A DNA stretch of 7,664 bases, from assembly GCA_001828295.1 (NCBI GenBank), contig MHYI01000013.1, positions 1-7,664 on the forward strand, in the 5' to 3' direction. Both the position numbers and the translations under genes were made by a program. Every line of letters starts with the position of its first letter. The stretch's first letter is position 1. The DNA is from Planctomycetes bacterium RBG_16_41_13. GTDB taxonomy: Bacteria > Planctomycetota > Brocadiia > Brocadiales > Brocadiaceae. Shown here in pieces: positions 1 to 5,921 of the stretch. The notes under the pieces are model-generated. The model saw only the letters and a list, made by a program, of their open reading frames with translations. It was not told where the DNA came from and searched no databases.

Positions 1-32
1 GATATGATTAGCTCCGTATTCGTCATTCCTTC

Positions 33-96
33 TTTCCGTGTATTCCGTGTATTCAGTGGATATAAGCAACCACGGAACACATGGAATACACGGAAA
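33..96. repeat. Imperfect inverted repeat built from 9-nt units
   Basis: Arms 33-59 and 70-96 are complementary at 24 of 27 positions (one further pair is a G-T wobble) around a 10-nt spacer (60-69). The left arm is itself a short tandem array: TCCGTGTAT at 35-43, the same nine bases at 44-52, and a degenerate third unit from 53. The right arm carries the complementary units (CGGAATACA-like). The element lies outside any convincing gene, about 160 nt past the mat stop. It would form a strong cruciform or RNA hairpin. CCGTGTATTCC-type intergenic repeats are familiar to me from several environmental bacterial genomes, but I cannot test its copy number here. No T-run follows on either strand that would make it a clear terminator. 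Confidence 0.75.
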
Positions 97-182
97 AATC
101 AAAGGCCATGGGTAATACATTTTTCAAAAAAATTAAAGTGTTACGATAATAATGTCTACACAAAAGAACTTACTGATACAAC

Positions 183-209
183 AGAGAGACTCATGCAATG
201 CGTCTCTCT
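183..209. repeat. AGAGACGCA-type palindrome, copy 1 (imperfect)
   Basis: Arms 183-194 and 198-209 pair at 11 of 12 positions around a 3-nt loop (195-197). The right arm contains TGCGTCTCT (199-207), the same nine bases found in the perfect palindrome at 2044-2073, so the two look like diverged members of one element. It sits 47-73 nt beyond the mat stop codon. It may serve as a transcript-end structure or be a dispersed repeat; there is no adjacent U-tract. Confidence 0.6.
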
Positions 210-225
210 ATTAACATCAATAACA

Positions 226-250
226 GAATAAAGTCGCTGCCAAAGGCAGC
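226..250 (-). terminator. Possible Rho-independent terminator after mat
   Basis: Read on the minus strand, the hairpin GCTGCC-TTT-GGCAGC (250-236) begins five bases after the mat stop codon and is followed by GACTTTATTCTG. The stem is GC-rich and tight, but the downstream T-run is broken, so termination may be partial. No other gene is seen between here and the window end, which fits an operon end. Confidence 0.45.
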
Positions 251-255
251 CTGAT

Positions 256-1437
256 TTAAAAGAGGGTAAAACGTTGTTCTAAAATACTCTCCCATAATTG
301 CGGTATCAGGCGGAGATGCTTTTTTGCAATATTTGTGCATATGTCTTCCATGGATTCTTTGGTAAGGGAGGAATGTATCTTTATGTGAACAATTTGCGGT
401 TCGGTAATAGGTTTTCCTATCTGGCTCACCAGGTAGCATTCTGCATTGTGAATATCCGGATTCTGTGTAAGTTCCCTGGATATTTCATGCGCGGCTATAT
501 TGTATAATTTTCCTGTATGGGTAACAGGGTTTTTTCCCGCAGTCGCCTCCATCGTCATAGGACGACAGGGGGTAATCAGGCCGTTTACCCTGTTTCCCCT
601 TCCTACCTGTCCGTCGTCTCCGCACTCCGCGCTTGTACCCGTAACTGTCAGGTAGTAAATATCCCTCTCTGCATCATCTGCAGCGTTGATGACACTGGCG
701 ATTTTTTTTGAGGTATGTTTTTTAATAAATGCATCGATGTATTCGGCGAGAAGACGTTTCATTTTGAGGTATTCTTCTTTTGAGGAAATGAATCGGGCTA
801 CAAAGGCAATGGCAATAGTAAGATTTATTTGATCGTTTAATCTGATCCCCATAATTTTAATGTCTTCTCCGACCATGGGGTAATTGCGTTTTGTTTCTGC
901 AGAATTGAGAAATTGTTCCGTGGAATACACAATGGATTCCAGTTCCGTCATTGGTGAAAACCCTACGCCAACCGAAGTATCGTTTGCTGAAAGCTGTGTA
1001 CTATCATAGGTCGCCCGTAAATCTGCACTTCCTGTTCTTGTCTGCATATCAATGACAACATTCTTCTCCGGTTCCAGGAATCGCATACGATTCCTTAGCC
1101 ACGCATAAATGGTTTCTTTTGCAATTTCTTCCAGTGGTATTTTGCTATTTCCGGCATATTCGGTGGCGCGGCCTGCTATAATTAATTTCATAGGAACGGT
1201 TACCCTGCCGCCTCCGAAGGAGACTTCAGAGCATCCGCCCGCCAGAAGACATTTATCGACATTATGGTGCAGGATTCTTCCAAAATGTTTCAAATAGTAT
1301 TTTGAAAAGGCCTTGCTTAACTCTTCCGCGGCGCCGTCGCAAAGCGTGTCAGGATGTCCTATGCCCTTACGTTCCACAATCTCTACCGAAGATTTGCCGA
1401 CGGGCGTTTCCCGTGTTTGTTCTATGATTATTTCCAT
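256..1437 (-). CDS. mat: Archaeal-type S-adenosylmethionine synthetase (methionine adenosyltransferase)
   Basis: This enzyme makes S-adenosylmethionine from methionine and ATP, releasing phosphate and pyrophosphate; it is cytosolic. The 393-residue product matches the archaeal-type family (AdoMet_Synthase, COG1812; about 400 residues) rather than classical bacterial MetK. Visible conserved blocks are [14 protein letters not shown] (22-35), [12 protein letters not shown] (57-68), [11 protein letters not shown] (152-162), the glycine-rich [20 protein letters not shown] (267-286) and [12 protein letters not shown] (293-304). These acidic, His and Gly-rich blocks form the Mg-ATP/methionine site in the family, so the protein looks intact and active. 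The ATG overlaps the stop of the upstream USP gene by one base (TAATG), and I see no purine-rich Shine-Dalgarno before it, so translation probably depends on coupling to that gene. The archaeal type is scattered among bacteria, which suggests transfer from archaea; this is inference. Whether a metK also exists elsewhere cannot be seen. Confidence 0.95.
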   Translation of the reverse strand: MEIIIEQTRETPVGKSSVEIVERKGIGHPDTLCDGAAEELSKAFSKYYLKHFGRILHHNVDKCLLAGGCSEVSFGGGRVTVPMKLIIAGRATEYAGNSKIPLEEIAKETIYAWLRNRMRFLEPEKNVVIDMQTRTGSADLRATYDSTQLSANDTSVGVGFSPMTELESIVYSTEQFLNSAETKRNYPMVGEDIKIMGIRLNDQINLTIAIAFVARFISSKEEYLKMKRLLAEYIDAFIKKHTSKKIASVINAADDAERDIYYLTVTGTSAECGDDGQVGRGNRVNGLITPCRPMTMEATAGKNPVTHTGKLYNIAAHEISRELTQNPDIHNAECYLVSQIGKPITEPQIVHIKIHSSLTKESMEDICTNIAKKHLRLIPQLWESILEQRFTLF

Positions 1438-1904
1438 TATGCGGGGATTACAAATTCATGTTCCGGGTGCTTGATTGTTAAAACGGGACATGGCGCCTTC
1501 CTCACCACTCTTTCAGCCGTGCTGCCCATAAGGGCATGGGAAATCCCTGTGCGCCCGTGTGTTGCAATGGTGATAAGATCGATGTTCTGTTTTTTGGCGA
1601 CTTTTATAATTTCCACATATGGTGTGCCCCGAACGATGATATTATTTACCTCTATTTGTTCAAGAAACCTTTTTGGGATTAAGTGATGCATCTTCTTTTT
1701 TGCTTTTTCTTCCATATCTTCATATATCTTGAAAACGGGATACATTACCCCGCCTGCGCTGACGGATACATTCATTTTTGGAACGACATAGAGTATGTGC
1801 AGTTTTGCTTTAAAGAGCGTGGCAAGGGATAAGGCATACTGTAAAGCGTGCTTAGCACAGGGAGAAAAATCGGTTGGGAAGAGAATATTTTTGACAATAA
1901 TCAT
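1437..1904 (-). CDS. Universal stress protein, UspA family, single domain
   Basis: A 155-residue soluble protein, the usual length for a one-domain USP. The N-terminus (VKNILFPTDFSPCAKHALQY, residues 4-23) is the family's first beta strand, with the nucleotide-contacting Asp12. The C-terminal part holds the ATP-loop pattern A114-x2-G117-x9-G127-S128, followed by ERVVRKAPCPVLTIK. The first loop position is Ala rather than Gly, a common variant, so this is likely an ATP-binding USP. USPs are induced by starvation, oxidative stress or growth arrest; the exact role is unknown here. GAGGGG (1913-1918) lies 8 nt before the ATG and supports this start. Its TAA stop overlaps the mat start (TAATG), which makes it the leading gene of a two-gene operon. 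The insertion between beta strands 2 and 3 (about residues 43-80) is normal for the group. Confidence 0.93.
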   Translation of the reverse strand: MIIVKNILFPTDFSPCAKHALQYALSLATLFKAKLHILYVVPKMNVSVSAGGVMYPVFKIYEDMEEKAKKKMHHLIPKRFLEQIEVNNIIVRGTPYVEIIKVAKKQNIDLITIATHGRTGISHALMGSTAERVVRKAPCPVLTIKHPEHEFVIPA

Positions 1905-2043
1905 GCTATCGGCCCCTCAGTATAAAGTTATTGGTAATAGTTCGCGTTGTACCTGGAACAACCCCCTAAAATCCGCTTTATTTAAAAATTCCTCCCCGGA
2001 AAATGGGACAAGGGGGATGATTCGTTAAATCATTTTCAACAAT

Positions 2044-2073
2044 TGTAGAGACGCACGGACGTGCGTCTCTACA
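2044..2073. repeat. Perfect 14-bp-arm palindrome, AGAGACGCA type, copy 2
   Basis: Arms 2044-2057 (TGTAGAGACGCACG) and 2060-2073 are exact reverse complements around a 2-nt centre (GA). In RNA this would likely fold as a 13-bp stem with a GGAC loop. It is in the usp upstream region, about 140 nt before the usp start. It shares TGCGTCTCT with the palindrome at 183-209. Palindromes with GTAGAGACG arms are, from memory, common dispersed repeats in cyanobacteria and some other environmental bacteria. No T-run follows on either strand, so a terminator role is not well supported. Confidence 0.85.
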
Positions 2074-2152
2074 TATATTTCAAACCGGAGGAACCCGCCG
2101 GGAGTCGTGTAATGTTTACGCTGAATAGTTACAAAAATCTTTTCTTAAATCC

Positions 2153-2180
2153 GCACATCCTTTTGGCAGTGGATGTCTGC
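2153..2180 (-). terminator. Possible weak terminator after the BCAM0308-family gene
   Basis: The arms ACATCC (2155-2160) and GGATGT (2171-2176) pair around a 10-nt loop, with extra outer pairing (2153-2155 with 2178-2180) in an alternative fold. On the minus strand this begins about 22 nt after the stop codon and is followed by GGATTTAAGAAAAGATTTTTG-like sequence, where the T-run is displaced by about 15 nt. Function is uncertain. Confidence 0.3.
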
Positions 2181-2202
2181 GACGTTCGTCATTGCCTTGC
2201 AA

Positions 2203-2709
2203 TCAACGCGTCCATGCAACCCGCATGAATTTTGCATTTTCATGTTTTTTATAATCGACTTCTCCATTGTAAGCCTTGTGCAGAATCGTGCCGATACGTT
2301 GTGCGAGTTTTGCTGAGGTAGTAAAGATTTCAATTTCCCCGGCTTTTTCATCAATTTTCATGATTCTTTTTAGAGGATTAAAATTCTTCGACCGTTCATC
2401 CTCGTTTTTAATGAGGTTCAGAATTTCCTGTTTGTGTTGTTGCAAAAATTCTCCCTTCAAAGTAACAATACCGCTGGGCACGTTTTCCTTTGTTTTTTTA
2501 CATGCAGGGCATTCTACCCAGTTAATATCCTTCAGGGATTTTTTTTGTTCATAAAGCTTGGCGTCCAGAAACCATTTTTTGTTGTGATAAATCGCATTGC
2601 AATCTTTACATATAGAGTAATCAACGAGCCCTTTCTTGGGCAAATACGGGTCGTTTTCTGCATGTATTTTATCACGGGCAAAGTTGCCTACATCTTTTGG
2701 TATTTTCAT
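2203..2709 (-). CDS. BCAM0308-family zinc-ribbon protein (NMD3-like)
   Basis: A 168-residue soluble protein with four cysteines in two CxxC knuckles (C34/C37 in ICKDC and C67/C70 in CPAC), which should bind one zinc ion. The pattern NDPYLPKKG near residues 19-27, then C-x2-C, then AIYHNKKW, then CPAC, SGIVTLKGEF (79-88) and HKQEILNLIKNEDER (92-106), matches my recollection of the BCAM0308 family, which is distantly related to the zinc part of the ribosome-export factor NMD3 (COG1499). The C-terminal third (TTSAKLAQRIGTILHKAYNGEV) is also family-typical. Biochemical function is not established; an RNA or ribosome-related role is inference from NMD3. AGGAGG (2720-2725) lies 10 nt before the ATG and supports the start. 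Neighbours are Hsp20 upstream and UspA downstream, both stress genes. Confidence 0.82.
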   Translation of the reverse strand: MKIPKDVGNFARDKIHAENDPYLPKKGLVDYSICKDCNAIYHNKKWFLDAKLYEQKKSLKDINWVECPACKKTKENVPSGIVTLKGEFLQQHKQEILNLIKNEDERSKNFNPLKRIMKIDEKAGEIEIFTTSAKLAQRIGTILHKAYNGEVDYKKHENAKFMRVAWTR

Positions 2710-2719
2710 ACGAGGTATT

Positions 2720-2725
2720 CCTCCT
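2720..2725 (-). promoter_or_regulatory. Strong Shine-Dalgarno of the BCAM0308-family gene
   Basis: AGGAGG on the minus strand, 10 nt from the ATG at 2709. It fixes the start of the zinc-ribbon gene. Confidence 0.8.
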
Positions 2726-2844
2726 TTCGCGCATCTGAAAAAACGTCGTGCAGATTTCCTTTTGTCAGAAAGCGCAAAAAAACAAAGGTCTTGTTTGAGC
2801 GTATACTCCTGTCATGGTTTTATCATGCCAAAGAGTTATTGAAA

Positions 2845-2877
2845 GCCGGGATAGTTATGCAATAACCGTCGTCCGGC
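2845..2877 (-). terminator. Possible stem-loop terminator or processing site after hsp20
   Basis: Starting three bases after the hsp20 stop codon, the minus strand carries GCCGG (2877-2873), an inner hairpin GTTAT-TGC-ATAAC (2866-2854), and CCGGC (2849-2845). The outer and inner stems nest, giving one branched or bulged hairpin. TTTCAATAACTCTTT follows, a loose T-rich stretch. It could terminate or stabilise the hsp20 transcript and separate it from the zinc-ribbon gene 136 nt further on. The rest of the 2710-2879 gap shows no convincing promoter. Confidence 0.35.
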
Positions 2878-2879
2878 AC

Positions 2880-3320
2880 TTAATTCACTTTTATCGGAAT
2901 CTCTTTCGATTCTTCTTTTTCCTGCTTTGGCAACGTTATTTCCAGAATGCCATTTCTGTATTCCGCCTTTGCCTGTTCATATTTAACGGGGGTGGGCAGT
3001 AAAACAGTTCTCACAAAATTTCCGTATCTCCTTTCTATAAAATGATAGTTTTTCCCCTTTTCTTCCTTCTCTCCTTTCTTTTCGCCTCTTATGGTAAGCG
3101 CATCGTTTTTAACGGATATGTGGATCTCCTTTGGGTCAACACCGGGTATTTCTGCCTTAACAACAACGTTTTCCCCTGTCTCGGATATGTCAAGAGGGGG
3201 CATCCATTCCCGGAAAACATTTTCGCCGACACCTCCAAAGGTATCGAAAAGTTTGTTCATTTCTTTTTTGAATGTGTCCATCATTGGCAGATAAGGCCAC
3301 TTCATCATTTCAGAGGACAT
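2880..3320 (-). CDS. Small heat-shock protein, Hsp20/alpha-crystallin family
   Basis: An ATP-independent holdase chaperone that binds unfolding proteins, normally as a large cytosolic oligomer. I choose the ATG at 3320 (146 residues, normal length) because GGAG (3329-3332) lies 8 nt upstream; the longer open frame from 3389 would add 23 residues that overlap the end of the upstream gene and look non-native. The alpha-crystallin domain runs from about residue 41 (PPLDISETGENVVVKAEIPGV) through LTIRGEKK (75-82), ERRYGNFVRTVLLP (96-109) and YRNGILEITLPK (121-132), the last being the conserved A/G-x-L signature region. The C-terminal IPI (141-143) is the I-x-I motif used for oligomer contacts. 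The short N-terminal arm is rich in Met and aromatic residues. It follows the GH57 gene by 53 nt and could be read through from it; no CIRCE element or other heat-shock operator is visible. Confidence 0.95.
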   Translation of the reverse strand: MSSEMMKWPYLPMMDTFKKEMNKLFDTFGGVGENVFREWMPPLDISETGENVVVKAEIPGVDPKEIHISVKNDALTIRGEKKGEKEEKGKNYHFIERRYGNFVRTVLLPTPVKYEQAKAEYRNGILEITLPKQEKEESKEIPIKVN

Positions 3321-3328
3321 GTTCGCGT

Positions 3329-3336
3329 CTCCTTCT
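3329..3336 (-). promoter_or_regulatory. Shine-Dalgarno that decides the hsp20 start
   Basis: AGAAGGAG on the minus strand ends 8 nt before the ATG at 3320. No comparable site precedes the alternative ATG at 3389, so the shorter 146-residue protein is preferred. Confidence 0.75.
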
Positions 3337-3373
3337 CTAAAAATGTATGGGATAATAAAAATAGTTGCTGCTA

Positions 3374-4960
3374 TTACTGGTAAATGCAATAGTTTATATC
3401 GGGGAATATATTATTTTTATGTTCTATTTCACAAAGCCATTTTTCATCAATAGTATTTGCCCGGATATCATTATAAAGTTTATTGAATTGAAAGAGGTGT
3501 TCTTTTGTTCGTTTTACGGCGTATTCTACCATGGTTCCGGCCTTCATGATAAACGCCCAGTCACTGCTTTGCGCCAATAATAGTTCTCGTGCGGCCTGGT
3601 TCAATGCCCGCTGTTGTATGGAATATTTATCGGTGTGGGGGTATGTTCTTGCCAGCGCAACCATACGATCTGCCGCTATGTGAAGATGGCGGTAAATCCA
3701 GTCATTTTTATCATTCAGCCAGTATTCGCTGTAACCTTTATATCCCCAACTGGAGGCGGATGGGACGGCGCATTGATTTTCCGGATATTTGTCAAGATAT
3801 TCCAACGGGGTAATCAGCGAAATCGTCTGCTGGTCAAACGCAATCTTTCTGAAAAGGAAATCAATCCAGAGCGGGCCTTCAAACCACCAGTGACCAAAGA
3901 GTTCAGCGTCGTACGGGGCAATGATAATCGGTGTTCTCTCCATCAGGGAATCCAGATATTCTGTTTGTTTTTCCCGGTTAAACATAAAATTCCCGGCGTG
4001 TTCCGCAGCCTTGTTCCGCGCCATTTCTATTGAATAAGGCTCTTTGTGATTTGTTTTTCCGGTAATGCGGTAATATTTTATCCCTACATTCGAACGTTTT
4101 CCATCGCCATGGAGATACGGCTTTACATACTCATAATCAAGGTCAAAGCCGATATCCCTGTAAAATTCACGATAATAAAAGTCGCCGGGATATCCTTCCC
4201 TGGAACTCCAGACCTGCTTGGAAGATTCGAGGTCTCTTCCGAAAACAGCAACTCCTGACGGGCATACTACGGGGGCATAGATACCGTATTTTGGCCGTGG
4301 CGAGGCAAAGAGGAGTCCGTGTGCCTCGGCTATGAAAAACCTGATTCCTTCTTCTTTAAGAAGCTGGTCAATGCCGGGTTCGTAAGCACATTCGGGAAGC
4401 CATATTCCACGCGGTTTTCTGCCAAAATGTTTTTCATAATGATTCACGGCAACGTGAATCTGCGCCCGCATCGCATTTACATTATTATTCATAAGAGGAA
4501 GGATGCTATGCGTTGCGCAGGAGGTGATAATTTCTATTTTTCCGGCATCCTGGAATTTTTTAAACGCAGTAATAATGTTTCTCTGGTATTTTTCCGCAAA
4601 CACATATCTTGCATCGTGGAAATGATTATAGTACATCTTTGCAATTTGATTAAATTCGGATTGATTATTTGTCCGTTCAATCTCTTTTTCCGCAAGTTCG
4701 AGTCGTTTTTCTATGTACCGGAGGCAACGCTGCTGCAGAAGTCCATCGGTAAGCATTGAAATAAGGGGGGGGGTCAGAGACATTGTAATGCGAAAATCAA
4801 TGTGTTCATTTATAAGGTTATCGAACACATTAATCAGCGGGATATATGTTTCGGTCACTGCCTCAAAGAGCCAATCTTCTTCAAGGTATGCATCAAATTC
4901 CGGATGGCGGACATAGGGCAAATGGGCGTGTAATATTAAGGATAGATAGCCTTTTTTCAT
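3374..4960 (-). CDS. GH57 1,4-alpha-glucan branching enzyme (DUF1957 type)
   Basis: A 528-residue cytosolic enzyme expected to create alpha-1,6 branches in glycogen or related alpha-glucan by cleaving and transferring alpha-1,4 chains. Features in order: N-terminal LILHAHLPYVRHP (8-20), with the conserved His pair of the GH57 barrel; GIWLPECAYEPG (185-196), in which Glu190 corresponds to the catalytic nucleophile; and APYDAELFGHWWFEGP (348-363), in which Asp351 corresponds to the acid/base. C-terminal helices (about 410-500, including SSWGYKGY and RALNQAARELLLAQSSDW) match the DUF1957 region. Length is as in Thermus and Thermococcus branching enzymes (about 520-560). No signal peptide. It starts 25 nt after the DUF4912 gene, so the two are probably one transcript; the Shine-Dalgarno is weak. 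Codons 63-66 contain an unbroken run of nine C on the coding strand. Some GH57 proteins of this group are 4-alpha-glucanotransferases or hydrolases, so branching activity is likely rather than certain. Confidence 0.92.
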   Translation of the reverse strand: MKKGYLSLILHAHLPYVRHPEFDAYLEEDWLFEAVTETYIPLINVFDNLINEHIDFRITMSLTPPLISMLTDGLLQQRCLRYIEKRLELAEKEIERTNNQSEFNQIAKMYYNHFHDARYVFAEKYQRNIITAFKKFQDAGKIEIITSCATHSILPLMNNNVNAMRAQIHVAVNHYEKHFGRKPRGIWLPECAYEPGIDQLLKEEGIRFFIAEAHGLLFASPRPKYGIYAPVVCPSGVAVFGRDLESSKQVWSSREGYPGDFYYREFYRDIGFDLDYEYVKPYLHGDGKRSNVGIKYYRITGKTNHKEPYSIEMARNKAAEHAGNFMFNREKQTEYLDSLMERTPIIIAPYDAELFGHWWFEGPLWIDFLFRKIAFDQQTISLITPLEYLDKYPENQCAVPSASSWGYKGYSEYWLNDKNDWIYRHLHIAADRMVALARTYPHTDKYSIQQRALNQAARELLLAQSSDWAFIMKAGTMVEYAVKRTKEHLFQFNKLYNDIRANTIDEKWLCEIEHKNNIFPDINYCIYQ

Positions 4961-4985
4961 ATATCTTTTTCAGAGTGAGCACTAA

Positions 4986-5777
4986 TCAGCAAGTTTCACT
5001 GGATGATAAAATGTGTGAAAACAATCTTTGCCATTTCGCAGAGGCGCTTTCAGGTACAGGTACATGTGAAGCCGCATCAATGTCCATAGAAGCATACACT
5101 TTTTCATAAAGCGCTTCAATTTCCACCCGCTGCTCTTCTGTTATATCAGAGGGGCACATGCCTGGTGTTGTTATGGTATTTGACCTTGTCAGCATATGGA
5201 AGGTTCCGTCTGAGGTTAAAAAGCCTATGTCTGCGCAAAATGACCTGTTTGGTTCCTCTAAATGAATATACCAGTCTTTGGCTCCCTGCACTAAGACACT
5301 ATCAAAATACTTATTGGCATTATTGCCGTCAAAAAGAATGTTTGCCACATCATACACTCTCAGGACGAGGCTTGCGTCATACGCCAACGTAGAAAGGTTT
5401 TTCAGGAAGTTGTCTATTTTGGCCTGCTGTATTTCCCAATAGCAGAACAGGCATAATGGGTCTCTCTGCATGAGTACGATTTGATTTTCCCCGTAGCTAT
5501 CCGGAAGATCGGGAATTGCGGATGGGGGAGAGACCGCCCTTTCTTTTTCCGGAGGCTCTTTCGTCTCTGTTTCAGTTATGCCAGGCCATTCATCTTCCCC
5601 TGTAACCCCCCATTCCACCACCGCTTCTTTTTTCTCTTGGGGTATTTCTTCATAACCAAAAAAACGAATCCAAAGTATTTTTAAAACGTATTTTATTTTT
5701 TCCCACAAGATTTCAATCAGCGCCTTAAAAATCTCCAGGATTAAGAGGAAGATTTCTTTCATTACGTCTTTGTCCAT
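4986..5777 (-). CDS. DUF4912 domain protein with hydrophobic N-terminal helix
   Basis: A 263-residue protein of unknown biochemical function. Residues 7-41 form a strongly hydrophobic/amphipathic segment (FLLILEIFKALIEILW and VLKILWIRFF) that could associate with a membrane or a partner helix. Residues 43-90 are an acidic, Pro-rich, probably disordered linker. From 91 the DUF4912 signature is clear: LPDSYGENQIVLMQRDP, LFCYWEI (110-116), VLRVYDV (138-144), WYIHLEEPNRSF (169-180), and MLTRSNTITTPGMCPSD (195-211). The family often sits beside GH57/DUF1957 branching enzymes, as here (25 nt upstream of one), so a role in alpha-glucan binding or anchoring is a reasonable inference but unproven. A near-consensus promoter lies about 100-125 nt upstream of the start. 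No good Shine-Dalgarno precedes the ATG at 5777; Met6 (5762) is an alternative start with a slightly A/G-rich leader. Confidence 0.85.
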   Translation of the reverse strand: MDKDVMKEIFLLILEIFKALIEILWEKIKYVLKILWIRFFGYEEIPQEKKEAVVEWGVTGEDEWPGITETETKEPPEKERAVSPPSAIPDLPDSYGENQIVLMQRDPLCLFCYWEIQQAKIDNFLKNLSTLAYDASLVLRVYDVANILFDGNNANKYFDSVLVQGAKDWYIHLEEPNRSFCADIGFLTSDGTFHMLTRSNTITTPGMCPSDITEEQRVEIEALYEKVYASMDIDAASHVPVPESASAKWQRLFSHILSSSETC

Positions 5778-5794
5778 AGTTTAAAAAAAGTATA

Positions 5795-5807
5795 CATTTT
5801 GAAAATG
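5795..5807. repeat. Small AT-rich palindrome in the DUF4912 leader
   Basis: CATTTT-G-AAAATG is a perfect 6-bp-arm palindrome lying 18-30 nt ahead of the DUF4912 start codon, inside the predicted 5' leader. It is too weak to be a terminator and could be chance in AT-rich DNA. Confidence 0.3.
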
Positions 5808-5873
5808 CATCCGCAGGTAAGCATATTCATAAGTAGTTGTATAATGGCATTTTACAGTCAGACATTGAAATTG

Positions 5874-5903
5874 ATTATACTGCAAACAACAAGGAATAGT
5901 CAA
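5874..5903 (-). promoter_or_regulatory. Sigma-70-type promoter for the DUF4912-GH57 unit
   Basis: On the minus strand, TTGACT (5903-5898) is followed after 18 nt by TATAAT (5879-5874). The -35 matches the consensus at 5 of 6 bases and the -10 at 6 of 6. Transcription should start near 5867, giving a leader of about 90 nt before the DUF4912 ATG. It begins 19 nt after the receiver-domain stop, so the glucan genes can be transcribed independently of the cyclase operon. Confidence 0.7.
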
Positions 5904-5915
5904 TGAAATTCATTG
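5901..5915. promoter_or_regulatory. Candidate operator palindrome overlapping the -35 box
   Basis: CAATGAA-A-TTCATTG is a perfect 7-bp-arm palindrome. Its low end shares three bases with the -35 box (5898-5903). A related sequence, AATTTCAATG on the minus strand (5872-5863), recurs 38 nt downstream around the predicted transcription start; the palindrome itself contains AATTTCATTG. A regulator bound here could block or recruit polymerase. The regulator is unknown. Confidence 0.4.
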
Positions 5916-5921
5916 GCGCAG

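Larger units (their letters stand above)
1905..2202. other. Intergenic region between BCAM0308-family gene and usp
   Basis: This 298-nt stretch has no credible gene. It holds, from high to low coordinates, a hairpin just after the BCAM0308-family stop (2153-2180), the perfect palindrome at 2044-2073, and a region with short matched runs CCCCCT (1962-1967) and AGGGGG (2011-2016) that could pair at long range. The usp promoter should be here, but I could not find a -10/-35 pair with good spacing: TATACT at 1919-1924 (minus strand) is too near the Shine-Dalgarno and has no -35. Confidence 0.6.

Noticed and set aside
1919..1924. TATACT on the minus strand as a -10 box for usp
   Set aside because: Transcription would start within or after the Shine-Dalgarno, and no -35 hexamer lies at 16-19 nt.
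2145..2354. 69-residue minus-strand open frame overlapping the zinc-ribbon gene 3' end
   Set aside because: It lies in another frame of a convincing gene, has no recognisable motif and no good ribosome binding site.
2760..2830. Possible promoter (TTGGCA and TATACG) ahead of the zinc-ribbon gene
   Set aside because: The spacer is 20 nt and the -10 is poor, so it is not distinguishable from chance.
3321..3389. N-terminal extension of Hsp20 by 23 residues to the ATG at 3389
   Set aside because: The extension overlaps the end of the GH57 gene, has no Shine-Dalgarno, and the Met at 3320 has GGAG at 8 nt and gives the normal family length.
4441..4460. Perfect 8-bp-arm hairpin with GCAA loop inside the GH57 gene
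   Set aside because: It falls in codons for the helix IHVAVNH, where alternating His/Val/Asn codons can produce it by chance; there is no gene boundary or other signal nearby.
4970..4986. GAGTG/GCACTAA-like bases between DUF4912 and GH57 genes, recalling a CIRCE heat-shock operator
   Set aside because: The two halves directly abut without the 9-nt spacer and in the wrong order; it is only a local resemblance.
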